Shown in pieces: positions 9,244 through 19,399 of a stretch of 64,000 bases of DNA. The translations under genes were made by a program, and so were the position numbers. How positions within the stretch are numbered: position 1 is the stretch's first letter; each line of letters opens with the position of its first letter. The notes under the pieces were generated by a model. The model was not told the origin of the DNA. It did no database searches and saw nothing but the letters and a program-made list of their open reading frames with translations. The stretch spans positions 1,016,001 through 1,080,000 of the forward strand of contig CAJNDT010003557.1 of the NCBI GenBank assembly GCA_905221615.1, given 5' to 3'. The stretch is from Symbiodinium sp. CCMP2592. Its lineage: Eukaryota > Sar > Dinophyceae > Suessiales > Symbiodiniaceae.

Positions 9244-11177
9244 ATGCCGCCTCTCTCAGTTCTGACGGAAGTCCCCGGCAGCTGGCCCCTGACGACCGTC
9301 CTCGCCGCCTGCGTCCACTTAGCTGGTTATGATATGGATATCAACCGGAGCGAGCTCGTGAGGCGCTGAGCCGGCGGCTCTTGGAGCTCTGGGCCTCGCA
9401 GCCGGAGGAGGCCGAGGCCTGGCTCGGGCGCTTCCTGGAGCTCTACGTGTCGGAGCTGGTCTGGGCGCCTTTGGGCAAGGCGACGACGCAGGAACTCAGC
9501 GAGGCGCTGGTCCAGCACGGGGCGGCCGAGTTTGGGAAGTACAAGTACGAATGGCGCTTCTCCGAGGCGGGGCTGCTGCGAGGAGAGCCGGCTTCAGAAG
9601 CAGAGCGGGAGCAGTGGGCGGCTGAGTACTTGCAGAGTTTTGCTCAAAATCGCTGCTGGAAGCTTGCAGGGCGGCTCGTGGTGGTGCAGAACATCGAGAC
9701 AGCGATGCGGCAGCAGCTCCGGCAGTTGCAGGAGGAGCAAAGCAAGTGCCAGGAGCGTTGCCAGGATCTTGCGAATCGCTTGGAGGCTGCCGAGGTTGAG
9801 CCTACCAAGGAGTGTTTGGCAAACGATGACACTGCAAAGCAGGTGCAACCACAGCTGCAAGGGGAGAGATGCAGCTACAAGGAGGCACGCTGCTTCCCGA
9901 TTTCATCGGAAGACGTGGCAAGCAAGTCTGGGCTGCAGCAGGAGAAGGCAGTTCTGCAAGACAGGTGTGAGCAGCTCCTGCAGCAGCTTGCCAAAGCAGA
10001 GTCGAAGCAGGCTTTGCGGGAAGAGATCGGCATGTACAAAGAGTGCCTGCGTTGGCTGGAACGCCTGGTTGTTGAGACCAAGAAGAGCCATCGCTTGGGC
10101 GGTGGCATCTCGGATCATCCCTGCCTGAACCTTCGCGGCACAGCTCCCAGCGACACAGCCTTCGGTGATGCCGAGAGGCTGGGGTACAGCCTTATCGAGG
10201 AGGACCGAGCCTCTGTCCTGAGTGGGTCTTCCGGCTGCTCGGTGAAGCAGAACTGCTTCATGCTGGATGCCGTCTTCAAGAGCCGCATGGATTTCTTCCG
10301 CGAGGGGAGGGACCTCCAGAAAGGTGCGCAAGTCTTGGCGGGTGATGGCAAGACTGTCCTGGAAGTGGTCGAGATCTCGAAGGAAAGGCAAGCTACGGAA
10401 GTGGTCGACTCGCAGGCGGGTGCTGCAACACTGCGGGTGACTCCGGACCATCCCGTGCAGATTCCGGATGAAAGTTGCGAACCGGGCGACTTCGTGATGC
10501 TCGACTTGGGGGAGCAAAGGGCGCTCACCTGTGCAATGGCGCAGTCCATGGAGTGCGAGGTGCCGATGTTTTCGATTGGTTTGCTTTGGCTATTTTAATT
10601 TGGTCCCTTTGAAAATTCTCGTTCTTCTGGTTTCGTTTACTCTTTTCTTGGGTTCGTTCGTGCTTCCACTCACTACGTTCACTACATTATGCCACAGTGT
10701 CACAGGGAGGGGTAGCGAAAAGATTGAACGAATCACAGACTTGGATTATGACGGTAGCAGCGGTTAGCCTAAGCATTTTGTGATCAACTCCTAGAGACAG
10801 AGGTGTGTCCTGTTGTGCGGTTCGTGTTTCATTTCGCTACAGTGTAATGAAGACTAGCTTGGTGAAAGCGTGAGCGAAATAAGAACGAACACTGCGCGAC
10901 ATCACACACCCACCAGACAGACCTAATTTGCAGGATAAATCTCGGATATCATTTTCTAAATCTCAGGTCATTCCATAGAGGTTATCATATCCTCTGGTGT
11001 AATTCTGTCGGCTTATTTGCAATGGAATGAAAGGAGATCGTCTTCAAGCCCGACCTGCCTGCGGCCGTCTTGAGAGGCAACGACTCGGCCGATCCGATAG
11101 ATGGTGGAGCCTCGATTCCCGACGCGGCGGCCGGCAAATGCGAAAAACATCTGTACCAGCACGGGTCGGCGTTCTGA
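9244..11177 (+). pseudogene. Coiled-coil/Hint gene, copy 2 (broken)
   Basis: ATG at 9244 gives PPLSVLTEVPGSWPL, matching copies 1 and 3. That frame meets a TGA within GAGGCGCTGAGCC near 9366, while the homologous protein continues in another frame (RAREALSRRLLELW) from about 9345, so there is a frameshift near 9333-9350. The coiled coil is shorter than in copy 1. The Hint block (NCFMLDAVFKSRMD, TPDHPV) is kept to 10559. Homology is then interrupted by about 470 bp and resumes at 11034 (EIVFKPDLPAAV). It has lost the SSPSCILSKGHKKK stretch, and it ends at TGA 11175-11177. The frameshift plus the missing Hint end make a working product unlikely. Part of the interruption could be a spliced intron. 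Confidence 0.75.
10560..11033 (+). other. Insert or new intron in Hint copy 2
   Basis: This sequence is absent from copies 1 and 3, where GAGTGCAAGGT runs straight into GAAGATCGTCTTC. It begins GTGCCGATG and ends GAATGAAAG before GAGATCGTCTTC. Excision with GT-AG ends keeps the frame (ECE joined to EIVFKPD). It is AT-richer than the flanks. No clear terminal inverted repeats were seen. Confidence 0.6.
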
Positions 11178-11885
11178 GGCTGCGCGCATGAGCCACGGAT
11201 TTTTCGCAGAGTTCTGCAACGCCTCGCAAGCAGCTGAGTGTACGGCTCCCTGGACAGCGCCTACACAGCTGCTTGAGAACGTCGTTGCCCGAGCAAGTCG
11301 GAGCGCAGCGCTCGCGATCTAAGGTTACATATTACGATGGGCAGGTAGATCAGCAACGCACAGAGCAAATCTCCATCATGCGAGCAGCACTCTTTCACCA
11401 CCTGTTGGAAACTCCGTCGGAAAAACTCCAAGACGCCCGGATGTCAGCTTGGATACGCAGTGCCTGCACCGCTTCGCATTTTCAATCGAGCCGTGCAGAA
11501 TATGGCTCGCAATTTTGTGTTCCTTCAGCACAGCAGAAGACGGCAGCTTGCAGCTCCGACTTTCGGGAGCGATGTTTGGGGTCTAGGGTAGTTGAGTGTC
11601 GTGGAAAGAGCGGCATTGTCGGAAGTAGGGGCTCATCCAAGACAATGCTGACTGCGGTCGTCACTGCAGCCGCCAGTGCTGCGAAAGCATTCTTTCTGGC
11701 AAGACCACCGGTCTGGTTGAGATTCACGGCTGGAGACCAGGATTATGCAAGCAGAAAGGGAACCGGCAGTGCATCTTCTCTGTCGAACTCTCGCATTTCA
11801 TGCGCGAGTTTTTGCTTCTGAACTCGTCTACGCGTTGTTGCAGAATCGGTCGTCGACTTGCATCCCTCAGTTTCCCGAGGCAACT

Positions 11886-11951
11886 TCGGACGTGCCGTTC
11901 CTGGTGCGCAGCGACAGCTTCTGGCAGTCGGTGAAGCTTCAAAAAGACTAG
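11886..11951 (+). other. Conserved tail block of unit 2
   Basis: Equivalent of 6154-6219: reads SDVPFLVRSDSFWQSVK and then a stop, in the same frame position relative to the block. A substitution pattern that keeps the frame over about 22 codons suggests past or present coding use. Confidence 0.4.
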
Positions 11952-12329
11952 CATCCTTCAGGTGAGGGGCCATGAGGTTCAAGAATGCTTTGAACACAAG
12001 GTTTTTTCCTCGCTGCAGGAGATCGGGGTTAGAGTGTCTTTATGGGATATTTTATTTCTTTTTTATGTTTTGTTTTGCTTCCGCTGGTCTTTCCGAGCTC
12101 CCTGTTTTGGATGTGTAGGATGGTTGTCTGGGCGAGTGACCCTAGGATCGACCGTGACACCGACTGGCCTGCCATCGTTTTGCAAAACTTGGGGTTTGGG
12201 TTTTCTAGGTGTCTGTCGGGAGTTGCTACACTTACCAAACCTCACGCAGAGTGTCCGGAATCTCGGTGCCAAGCGACATGCTCCACCCAAACAGGATTCG
12301 GCAAGAGAGTTTTGGTTCACGGTTGAGTG

Positions 12330-12430
12330 ATATAGGGGCCTAAATAATTACCCATACTATTTTGGGGGCTCCGTATTATAATTATAGTATAAGCTACTGT
12401 CAAACCCTATTCAAATTAGAAAGGCGCCGT
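12330..12430 (+). mobile_element. Family B element
   Basis: ATATAGGGGCCTAAATAATT at the left; middle CCGTATTATAATTATAGTAT; right end diverged (CAAATTAGAAAGGCGCC). It lies in the spacer between units 2 and 3. Confidence 0.7.
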
Positions 12431-12584
12431 TTGTGCGAGACTGAACCCGGAGTCGTCTTAGACAAGGCCGAGGTTCACACTTCTCAGGTGGGGTTAAGGC
12501 TGAGAGTGTTTTCAACTGACACACCTCTTGGCTAAATGTACTGTACCGTAGCGCCACTCATCGTCTACTTAGCATGTCATACTC

Positions 12585-12684
12585 GGGTGGTTGTCAAGAA
12601 TCAGTCCCTTTTTGGGTCCCTATTCTAATACGGCACCTATTATTTAGGGTATCCAGAAAGGGACCCTGATTTTGACAACCACCC
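12585..12684 (+). mobile_element. Family E element with 4-bp duplication
   Basis: A 100-bp hairpin with ends GGGTGGTTGTCAAGAATCAG and its near-complement TGATTTTGACAACCACCC. It is flanked on both sides by ACTC (12581-12584 and 12685-12688), a clean 4-bp target duplication. Confidence 0.85.
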
Positions 12685-12689
12685 ACTCG

Positions 12690-13400
12690 GACCTGCAGAT
12701 CCTGAAACGACCTGCTGGTGGCTCCCACGTCGTCTCGATTCCCACCCGCGAAACCCAAAGTTCCAAAGAGATCTTCGACGGATGCGCTCTTGAAGCCTAG
12801 TAGTAGAGGAGGTAACCTTTAACCTTGTTTTGGGTAGTAGAGTTCCTATATAATCCCTATATAACCAAAAAGGTTAACCTTTAGCTCCCCATGTTACCCG
12901 ACAAGTAGGGAAGGCAATGGAGAGCCACCCATTCCAAACCTAACAAGCTGCTGTCCAACCTGAGTTTCGTTTCCACCTTGGCAAACACGAAATCAAGATA
13001 GAGGTCTGAAGAACTGGTGGCAGTATCCTTTTCTAAATCCTTTCTAGCACCTTGATCAGGGTTGTTTAACATATCCCCACATCTCGTGTTCTTGTCATGA
13101 ATGCCCTACGTCATGTACCTTCGGACTCTTCGAGCCACTTTTACTCGCGCACGTCTCTTAAGCCACACATCGAGGGTACAGGTCCCTACAGAAGCCTCTT
13201 TGAGCGTTGCTATGTAAGGCCTCTATAGGGTTTATAGGGTTTAAGACTCCATGTGCCTATGTAGACCCTTATAGGTCCTCAACTACTTATCTGTCTCCAG
13301 CGCCTTCCGAGGTCTCTTCTAGATCGGCTGTTACCTGCCACTCCTACAGAGTTTCTCGAAGACATCCAAAAGCCCAAAAACCCTAAACCCGTAAACCCTT
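12690..13400. other. Spacer upstream of unit 3
   Basis: Contains a weak TATA-rich stretch near 12840-12870 and CCCTAAA motifs at 13375-13430. No gene is supported apart from the exon-like island that follows. Confidence 0.4.
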
Positions 13401-13440
13401 AAACCCTAAACCCTAAAGCCCTAAAGCCCTCAACAACAAT

Positions 13441-13517
13441 TGCGCGTTTTGTTGCCTGGCACTGCTCGGCCATGCTCTGGCGGCGGTGCACGGATGTGTT
13501 TGGCGCCGTGCTGAGCA
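13441..13517 (+). CDS. Possible exon, unknown product
   Basis: A GC-rich island preceded by CCCTAAACCC-type DNA and followed by GTTGGGGGCTTCAGG, the same bracketing as the proven exons in the kinase gene. Two frames are open: WHCSAMLWRRCTDVFGAV, or a hydrophobic CCLALLGHALAAVHGCVW. No partner exon was identified. Confidence 0.3.
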
Positions 13518-14044
13518 GGTTGGGGGCTTCAGGCTAAAGGGCTCCAGGTTTAAGTTATCGGTTCGAACCTGTGCATACACTTGAAGTTTGTGTGGGTTCA
13601 GGGCTTTCGGCGTTGTCATGCGGACTCAGGGATCTGAAATTCCAACTCAAGGTTGGCAGATGTTGAAAGACTCACGCAACATGTCAGCATGCCCTGTGTG
13701 TGTGTATGGGTGTTGAGGCGCTGTCAGGCCATCCAAGGAGTTGGGAGCTTTGGGTTCAAGACTCTGCCGTTCGTCCTGCAGTTTCGAGTATTCTTTTTCT
13801 CCGCCCGGGGTTTAATTAAATTCTTGACGTCAGCTTGGGCTACCCGTGTGCGGCACCCTATGTAATTGCCTGTATCGGCTGCATACTGGTACCAGATTAG
13901 CTCTTTCAACAAATCTACCGTACTTCACGAGATTACTTATCGTAGAAGTAAGCCACGACGACGGATGTCGGTCATCATCCCCTGAAATGTTCGTTGCCGT
14001 GCGCACTTCGTCACTTCGACTCTTGTAAGCTCCTGAGCTTGATG

Positions 14045-14144
14045 TGGGAGTTTCCGAAAATTAAGGGTTATTAGGGGGTCCTTATGCTAAGGATCCGACT
14101 ATTTAGGGTACCATTGTCGGGTCCCCTATTTTCGGAAACTCCCA
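14045..14144 (-). mobile_element. Family D element, copy 1
   Basis: A 100-bp palindrome-like element with ends TGGGAGTTTCCGAAAAT and CTATTTTCGGAAACTCCCA. The inner part GGATCCGACTATTTAGGGTA is in reverse order compared with copies 2 and 4. Confidence 0.8.
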
Positions 14145-14518
14145 GGAAAGGTCATGACCAAGGCCTGATCTGACTGCCCAGCCTCCTGGAACTGCTGCAG
14201 TTTCGGAAGAAGCGACAGACTCGATCCGGGACCCTACTGTAGGTGGCAAAAGATGCTCGATCCTTCTTGCGACACCAAAACCTGGCCAGATTCCGACCAT
14301 CATTGGCATACAAAGTGGAATAGGGTTCCTTCAAGGGTTCCCTTAAAGGGTTCTATAAGGGTTAATAAGTGAAGTTAAGGCCCCTATAGTAGTTGTTATA
14401 AGTTATAATGTCTGGACTTTGTCGGCGCGAGTTTCGCAGGCTGCTGGCCACGTCGTCCGCTCCACGGGGCGGAGGCAGATTTGCCAAGAATGGAGGCTTT
14501 GCTTGTGGGTTGATGCTG

Positions 14519-14608
14519 CTATAGGGGCTTTCATTTTGGGTATATATTATATACCATAATTATAACAAGGAGCCCCAAAACCCTATTCTAATTATTAAGC
14601 CCTGCATT
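14519..14608 (-). mobile_element. Family B element
   Basis: ATAGGGGCTTTCATTTTGGG at the left, then ATACCATAATTATAACAAGG and CCTATTCTAATTATTAAG at the right. The inner segment is flipped relative to most copies. Confidence 0.65.
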
Positions 14609-14775
14609 TCTGCTACTCGTGTGTCCTCGGCTCGGGGTATGCTGGCTTTGCTAGCATGATCCGTCATGCTCTTGTCTTCCCGTTCATCTTACGGCTTCGA
14701 GAGATGATGTGTGAGCCGTGCTGCGCAGTGGATCCCGTCAAAACCGCGAAGACTGCGACTGCTGTACCCATCTTG

Positions 14776-14854
14776 CCGGGACCCCAAAAGTATGTAGAAT
14801 AATAGCCGTTTATGGGTATTGGGCCATTCTTTTTCCCTACTTTGGGGGTTTAGG
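14776..14854 (+). mobile_element. Family A hairpin element, copy 3
   Basis: GGGACCCCAAAAGTATGTAG to TACTTTGGGGGTTTAGG, with loop TTTATGGGTATT. It lies between two conserved blocks of unit 3; units 1 and 2 lack it there, so it arrived after the triplication. Confidence 0.75.
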
Positions 14855-15438
14855 TGTGGGTAAAGTACTTTACCTTGCATCCGTCCTCGAACCCTGGAGC
14901 TTCATGTCGCTGAGGAAGACGAAGCAGGTTGGAGTCTTCGGTCAGAAATGTCAGCATCCCAGAATGCTGGCAAATTGCAGGCGAAGTCCGAGTCTTGCAT
15001 AATTCCGAGTCTTCACTGCTTCTGCTTGCATACACAGGTTGGCATGACATGACATGCATCCGTGCAATCATGCGAGCATATGTTGTGCTTGCATGTCTAC
15101 AGATATCATGCAGCAAAAGGTGCAGAATGTACATTGCACAAGGCAGCCCTATTATGTACATGCACATGTGCATGCATACCTGGGCTTATATCTGCTTTGT
15201 ACGCCAACATCAACGACGGCACACGCATGAGTAGCAACTTGTTCTGATTATGCCTTCTCAATTCCTGCATCCGGCGGCATCGAATCATATCGAATCGTAT
15301 GTTCCATGGAGATGAGCCTGCCGCCTGCCTCCCTCCCAAGCAGCTTTCAAGCAGTGGTCCAAGTAGCGGCCCAAAGAGGCGAAGCCGACAGAGACGACCT
15401 CGAGGCCCCGCCCCCCCTGCCCAGCTCGCGAGGCCGCC

Positions 15439-16941
15439 ATGCCCCAGCAAAACGAAGCAAAACTTCTCGTACACCTCACCGAAGTCCCTGCCAGCTGGCC
15501 CCTGGCGACCGTCATGGACGCCTTCCTCGACTTGGCTCGTTTTTTTGGTGCAGGTTATCTTGAGGACCGAGCTCGCGAAGCGCTGAGCCTGCGGCTGGTG
15601 GAGCTTTGGGCCGCGCAGCCGGCGGAGGCCGAGGCCTGGCTCGAGCGCCGGCGCCTCGAAGCGGAGCTTCAGAAGTCGCAGGAGGAGGAGTGTCGAGATC
15701 TTCGCAATCGCCTGGCTGCGGCGGAAGCGCAGGTGTCCAGCAAGGATGCGGAGCTCCAAGCCGCGCAGAACGAGAGTGCCAAGTGCCAGGAGCGGTGCGC
15801 GGCTGCAGAGTCAGCGAAGGCAGTGATGCAGAAGGAGCTCCGACAGTTGCAGGCGGAGCACAGCAAGTGCCAGGAGGGCTGCGAAGAGCTTGCAAATCGC
15901 ATGGATGCAGAAGCTTCCGAGCATGCCAAGACCAAGGAGCTTTTGGCACAGGCCGAGTCCGATGCCGCCGAGAAACAGTTGGAGGTTCAGCGACTGCAAG
16001 AGGAGAGCCGCAGCTACTACGAGCACTGCCCGAAGACAGATTCCCATCCCGCTTCGTCAGAAGAGGGCGAGAGCAAGGCCGAGCTGCAGCTGCAGAAGGC
16101 TGTGCTCCAGGGGCGCTGTGAGCAGCTCCAGCATCAGCTTGCCAAAGCAGAGGCGAAGTTGGATCTCCTGCAGGATCTGCGGGAAGAAATCGGCATGTAT
16201 AAGGAGCGCCTGCGTGGGCTGGAACGCCAGCTTGTGGAGACCAAGACGAAGAGTCCTCGCGTGGCTGGTGGCGGCATCTCGGGTCATCCCGCTCTGAATG
16301 CTCGCATCCCAGCTCGCAACGACGCAGCCTTCGGTGATCAGGAGTCGGATCTTGCCCAGCAGCTGGGGTACAACCTTGTGGACGAAGATGGCGCCTCCGT
16401 CCTGAGTGGATCCTCCGGTTGCTCGGTGAAGCAGAACTGCTTCATGCTGGATGCCATCTTCAAGAGCCGCATGGACGTCTTCCGCGAGGGCAGTGACCTC
16501 CAGAAGGGGTCGCAAGTCCTGGCTGGCGATGGCAAGACTGTTTTGGAGGTGGTCGAGTTCTCGAAGGAAGGGCAAGCTACGGAAGTGGTCGACTTGCAGG
16601 CGGGCGCTGCAACACTGCGGGTGACCCCGGACCATCCCGTGCAGGTCCCCAATGAAGGTGGCAATGCGGGACGTCCTCTTTACGTGCCGGCGGGGAAGCT
16701 CAAGGCAGGCGACTTCGTGATGAATGATTCGGGAGAGCCGGTTGCGCTTACCACTGCAGAGACTCTTCCCGTGGAGTGCAAGGTGCTGAAGATCGTCTTC
16801 AAGCCGGACTTGCCCGTAGCCGTCTTCTCCAGCCCGTCCTGCATCCTCAGCAAGGGACACAAGAAGAAAACACAGCCGGGGCGTCGTGGTGGCGGCGGAA
16901 CAGGCAAGGAGGCGGCAGATCCGATGGATGCACGAGCCTAG
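15439..16941 (+). CDS. Coiled-coil protein with C-terminal Hint-like domain, copy 3
   Basis: A 500-codon intronless ORF with ATG in GCCGCCATGC. The first 72 residues match copy 1. It then jumps from EAWLER to RRLEAELQKSQEEE: about 100 codons (copy 1 bases about 3644-3943) are missing in frame. The coiled coil continues, and the Hint-like block is complete: NCFMLDAIFKSRMDVF, TPDHPVQVP, then SSPSCILSKGHKKK. The end is earlier than in copy 1 because of a TAG after MDARA, while the following DNA still resembles copy 1. The intact Hint block suggests it is expressed or recently was. The partner or cargo of the Hint domain is unknown. Confidence 0.8.
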   Translation: MPQQNEAKLLVHLTEVPASWPLATVMDAFLDLARFFGAGYLEDRAREALSLRLVELWAAQPAEAEAWLERRRLEAELQKSQEEECRDLRNRLAAAEAQVSSKDAELQAAQNESAKCQERCAAAESAKAVMQKELRQLQAEHSKCQEGCEELANRMDAEASEHAKTKELLAQAESDAAEKQLEVQRLQEESRSYYEHCPKTDSHPASSEEGESKAELQLQKAVLQGRCEQLQHQLAKAEAKLDLLQDLREEIGMYKERLRGLERQLVETKTKSPRVAGGGISGHPALNARIPARNDAAFGDQESDLAQQLGYNLVDEDGASVLSGSSGCSVKQNCFMLDAIFKSRMDVFREGSDLQKGSQVLAGDGKTVLEVVEFSKEGQATEVVDLQAGAATLRVTPDHPVQVPNEGGNAGRPLYVPAGKLKAGDFVMNDSGEPVALTTAETLPVECKVLKIVFKPDLPVAVFSSPSCILSKGHKKKTQPGRRGGGGTGKEAADPMDARA

Positions 16942-17734
16942 ATTCCGCACACGGCGGCCGGGGAGCACATGGACTGAGACCATTGTTTTTATCGCACCAG
17001 CATGGCTCGACGTACCGAAGCTGCGCTGAGAGCCCTCGAATTCGCAGAGTTCCGCAACTCCTTCAAGCAGCTCGGTGCACGGCCACCTGGCCAGCCTGGC
17101 CAGTGCAAAACACAGCTGCTTGAGCACGTCGTTGCCTTCGCATGTCGGAGTGCAGCGCACGCCCTCTAAGCTTTCATCATACAGTGGGCATTAGTACCGG
17201 TTTACGGTTTAGAGGCGACATCCATGGCAAGTCTCCATGATGTGACCGGTATTTCCACAACAACTCTCAGAAGTGTCGTTGGAACGAAGGCATGTCGGAC
17301 CTAGCTTGGATGCGCAGTGCCTGCACCGCTTCACTTTTTCAATCTCGCGCTGTAGCTGGGCTCGCAAGTTTGTCTTCCTGCGCAGAAGACGGCAGGATGC
17401 AGCTTCGGCACTCGGTATGAAGGTCAGCCTCGTTGTTTGGCTGTCAAGCTGTTTTATTGAGTATATCCTCGACATCAATTCAGCATCTGCAAAGAGTCGT
17501 GAAAGGGCCCCTTCTCGAGTTGCTTCCGAACTATGCAGCAAGTCTTGGAGCTGCGAAGGCTACATATCTCTTGCAAGACCTCAAATCTCGATGAGCGTGA
17601 CGGTTCGAGCGGTTCGAGGCCAGGATTGCGAGAGAAAAGCGGAGCCCAGGCTGCGCAGCTGTCCGCAACACAGCACCTTCTCGTATGCATTCGCCCAAGA
17701 ACTATTTGCAGAACCGCTGATCCCATTGACTCCC

Positions 17735-17811
17735 GAGGCAACTGTGGACGTGCCGTTCCTGTTGCACGGCGGTGAAGCCTCAGAGGGCTTACGACAGGGG
17801 ATCCTGAGGTG
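17735..17811 (+). other. Conserved tail block of unit 3
   Basis: Reads EATVDVPFLLHGGEASEG. The first ten residues match units 1 and 2, then the copies diverge through a deletion of the SDIFWQS part. Confidence 0.35.
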
Positions 17812-17956
17812 ACGCTGGGGGTTGGGGGATTCAAGCTTCTAGGTTTGATACATAGACATAGGCTGATATAGATAGATATGGACATAGATGTAAATGTAGA
17901 TGGAGATGTATATATATATATATATATGTATGTTTTGATTTATTTATTTATTTATT

Positions 17957-17958
<2 letters not shown>

Positions 17959-18007
<49 letters not shown>
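17959..18007. repeat. (GA)n microsatellite
   Basis: About 24 uninterrupted GA dinucleotides after a TTTA run and an AT run (17909-17927). Confidence 0.95.
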
Positions 18008-18011
<4 letters not shown>

Positions 18012-18019
18012 GACAGGGA

Positions 18020-18849
18020 GACAGACTCTGGAAGAGCTCAGGCTTAGGGCCGAAGAGTTCAGTTTGTTCCTGGGATTGAGCACAGTTCGCCGAGTTTTGA
18101 TTGGAGGTCATATCTACGAGTTATCTATGTATGGTTATGTATGTATGTATGTATATATACACACGTACTACATAGACATATTGCATGATCTATTTAATTT
18201 AATGTTTATCATTTGTTTATGTGAGGCTCGCATGCGCGTTGCGTGCAGGATCGACGTTGGAAGGCAGCACACCTTCGCGAGACCTCGACTGGCGTGCGAG
18301 CGCTTTCAAAAGCGTGTCGCGACGCTTCACGGGTTGGGATACAAACGCGAGCGATTTGCTCCTGCCGCGTGCTGGAGGAAAATAACTCGTGAAGCAAACC
18401 GTGTTTGAGTTGTAGTGGGCCTAGAGTCTAGAAAGCGAGATGTCACGCCATGCGAACTTTGTTTTGGGATTCTATGGGCCTCGCGCCCCATCTCCACTCG
18501 GAATGCCCAGGAGATTTACCATAGAAGCTTCAGCAAGTATGGTACTACGTGTTGTGGTCCTTACTTAGGTCTGGCAATTTGCCGCAAGCTTCAGCAAAGG
18601 TTTGCGTGTAAACCTTCCCATACCACCATCAACCGTATCCTGGACTCTGGAGCCATTGATAGAGTTTCTGCAGTCGGACGGGAAGTTCATCCTGAAAGTA
18701 GTTCCGCTCTAGCATGCCTCGAAACAAGCTGACTGCCAACAGTTCCGGACTTGGAACGGGTGGCGGAGCCCTCCAGAAGTTCGACTGTTGCTAAACACCC
18801 GGCTGCTTCAGGCTCAACTCCAGACCGTTGTGCAACGATTTATGCGATT
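18020..18849. other. Region without a supported gene
   Basis: An ORF of 105 codons at 18415-18732 has ordinary composition but no motif, no splice brackets and no second copy. Treat it as unassigned. Confidence 0.35.
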
Positions 18850-18954
18850 TGGGAGTTTCCGACAATAGGGGACCCTAATATAGTACCCTATAAACAGTAG
18901 GATCCTTATTATAAGGTCCCCATAATAAGGTACCCTAATTTTCGGAAACTCCCA
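18850..18954 (+). mobile_element. Family D element, copy 2
   Basis: TGGGAGTTTCCGACAATAGG at the left and TTTTCGGAAACTCCCA at the right; middle AGTAGGATCCTTATTATAAG. TT lies on both sides, compatible with a 2-bp duplication. Confidence 0.85.
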
Positions 18955-19073
18955 TTTGACTATCCTCACATAGGCTCCGTGTCCACGACCTCACCACTGG
19001 AAACCCCAAAGTGCCGCCTTCTTTGCACAGCCTGACCTGCCCCCATCCTCCAGCCACTAGTGAGATCCTAAAC

Positions 19074-19183
19074 GGAATCCCTTGAACTCGGAGATCCCTG
19101 TACTTTCAAGCCAGCGAAGCTTGTAGCATCCCTTTGGAATCGCTTGAACTCGGAGATTCCCCTACTTTCAGGCCAGCGAAGCT
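19074..19183. repeat. Direct duplication of a 48-bp segment
   Basis: Two copies (19074-19121 and 19136-19183) of a segment containing TTGAACTCGGAGAT and GCCAGCGAAGCT, with about five differences. A second, weaker tandem pair (AACATYTGAYTAG...CCTAGAGCTG) follows at 19272-19375. Confidence 0.75.
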
Positions 19184-19399
19184 AACACCGATATGAAACC
19201 GTCGGAGCCTCCACTGGCTCGGAAAAGCCCTCCGCGGCTCCGAACCCCAAGCCCCACTCGATACTTCTAAGTTCTATAACATCTGACTAGAAAACCTTGA
19301 AAGCCCTAGAGCTGCAACAGCCTATAACATTTGATTAGTTAGCTCTTAACACCCTAGAGCTGTAAAAGCCTACGCTTTAGTCTTCCAAACCCCGAAGGG

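Larger units (their letters stand above)
7240..11955 (+). repeat. Segmental repeat unit 2 of 3
   Basis: Same block order as unit 1: GAAGTTGTCGGTGCGGATTT near 7297, AGGAAGACGAAGCAGAG near 8342, the broken Hint gene, and the flank ending GACGTGCCGTTCCTGGTG near 11889. It is enlarged by a telomere-like array at 7882-8337 and by a 470-bp insert inside the gene. Confidence 0.75.
14400..17810 (+). repeat. Segmental repeat unit 3 of 3
   Basis: Shared blocks: TTTGTCGGCGCGAGTTTCGC near 14415, CTGAGGAAGACGAAGCAGG near 14909, the third Hint gene, and a flank ending GGACGTGCCGTTCCTGTTG near 17746. It is the most diverged unit in its 3' flank. Confidence 0.7.
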
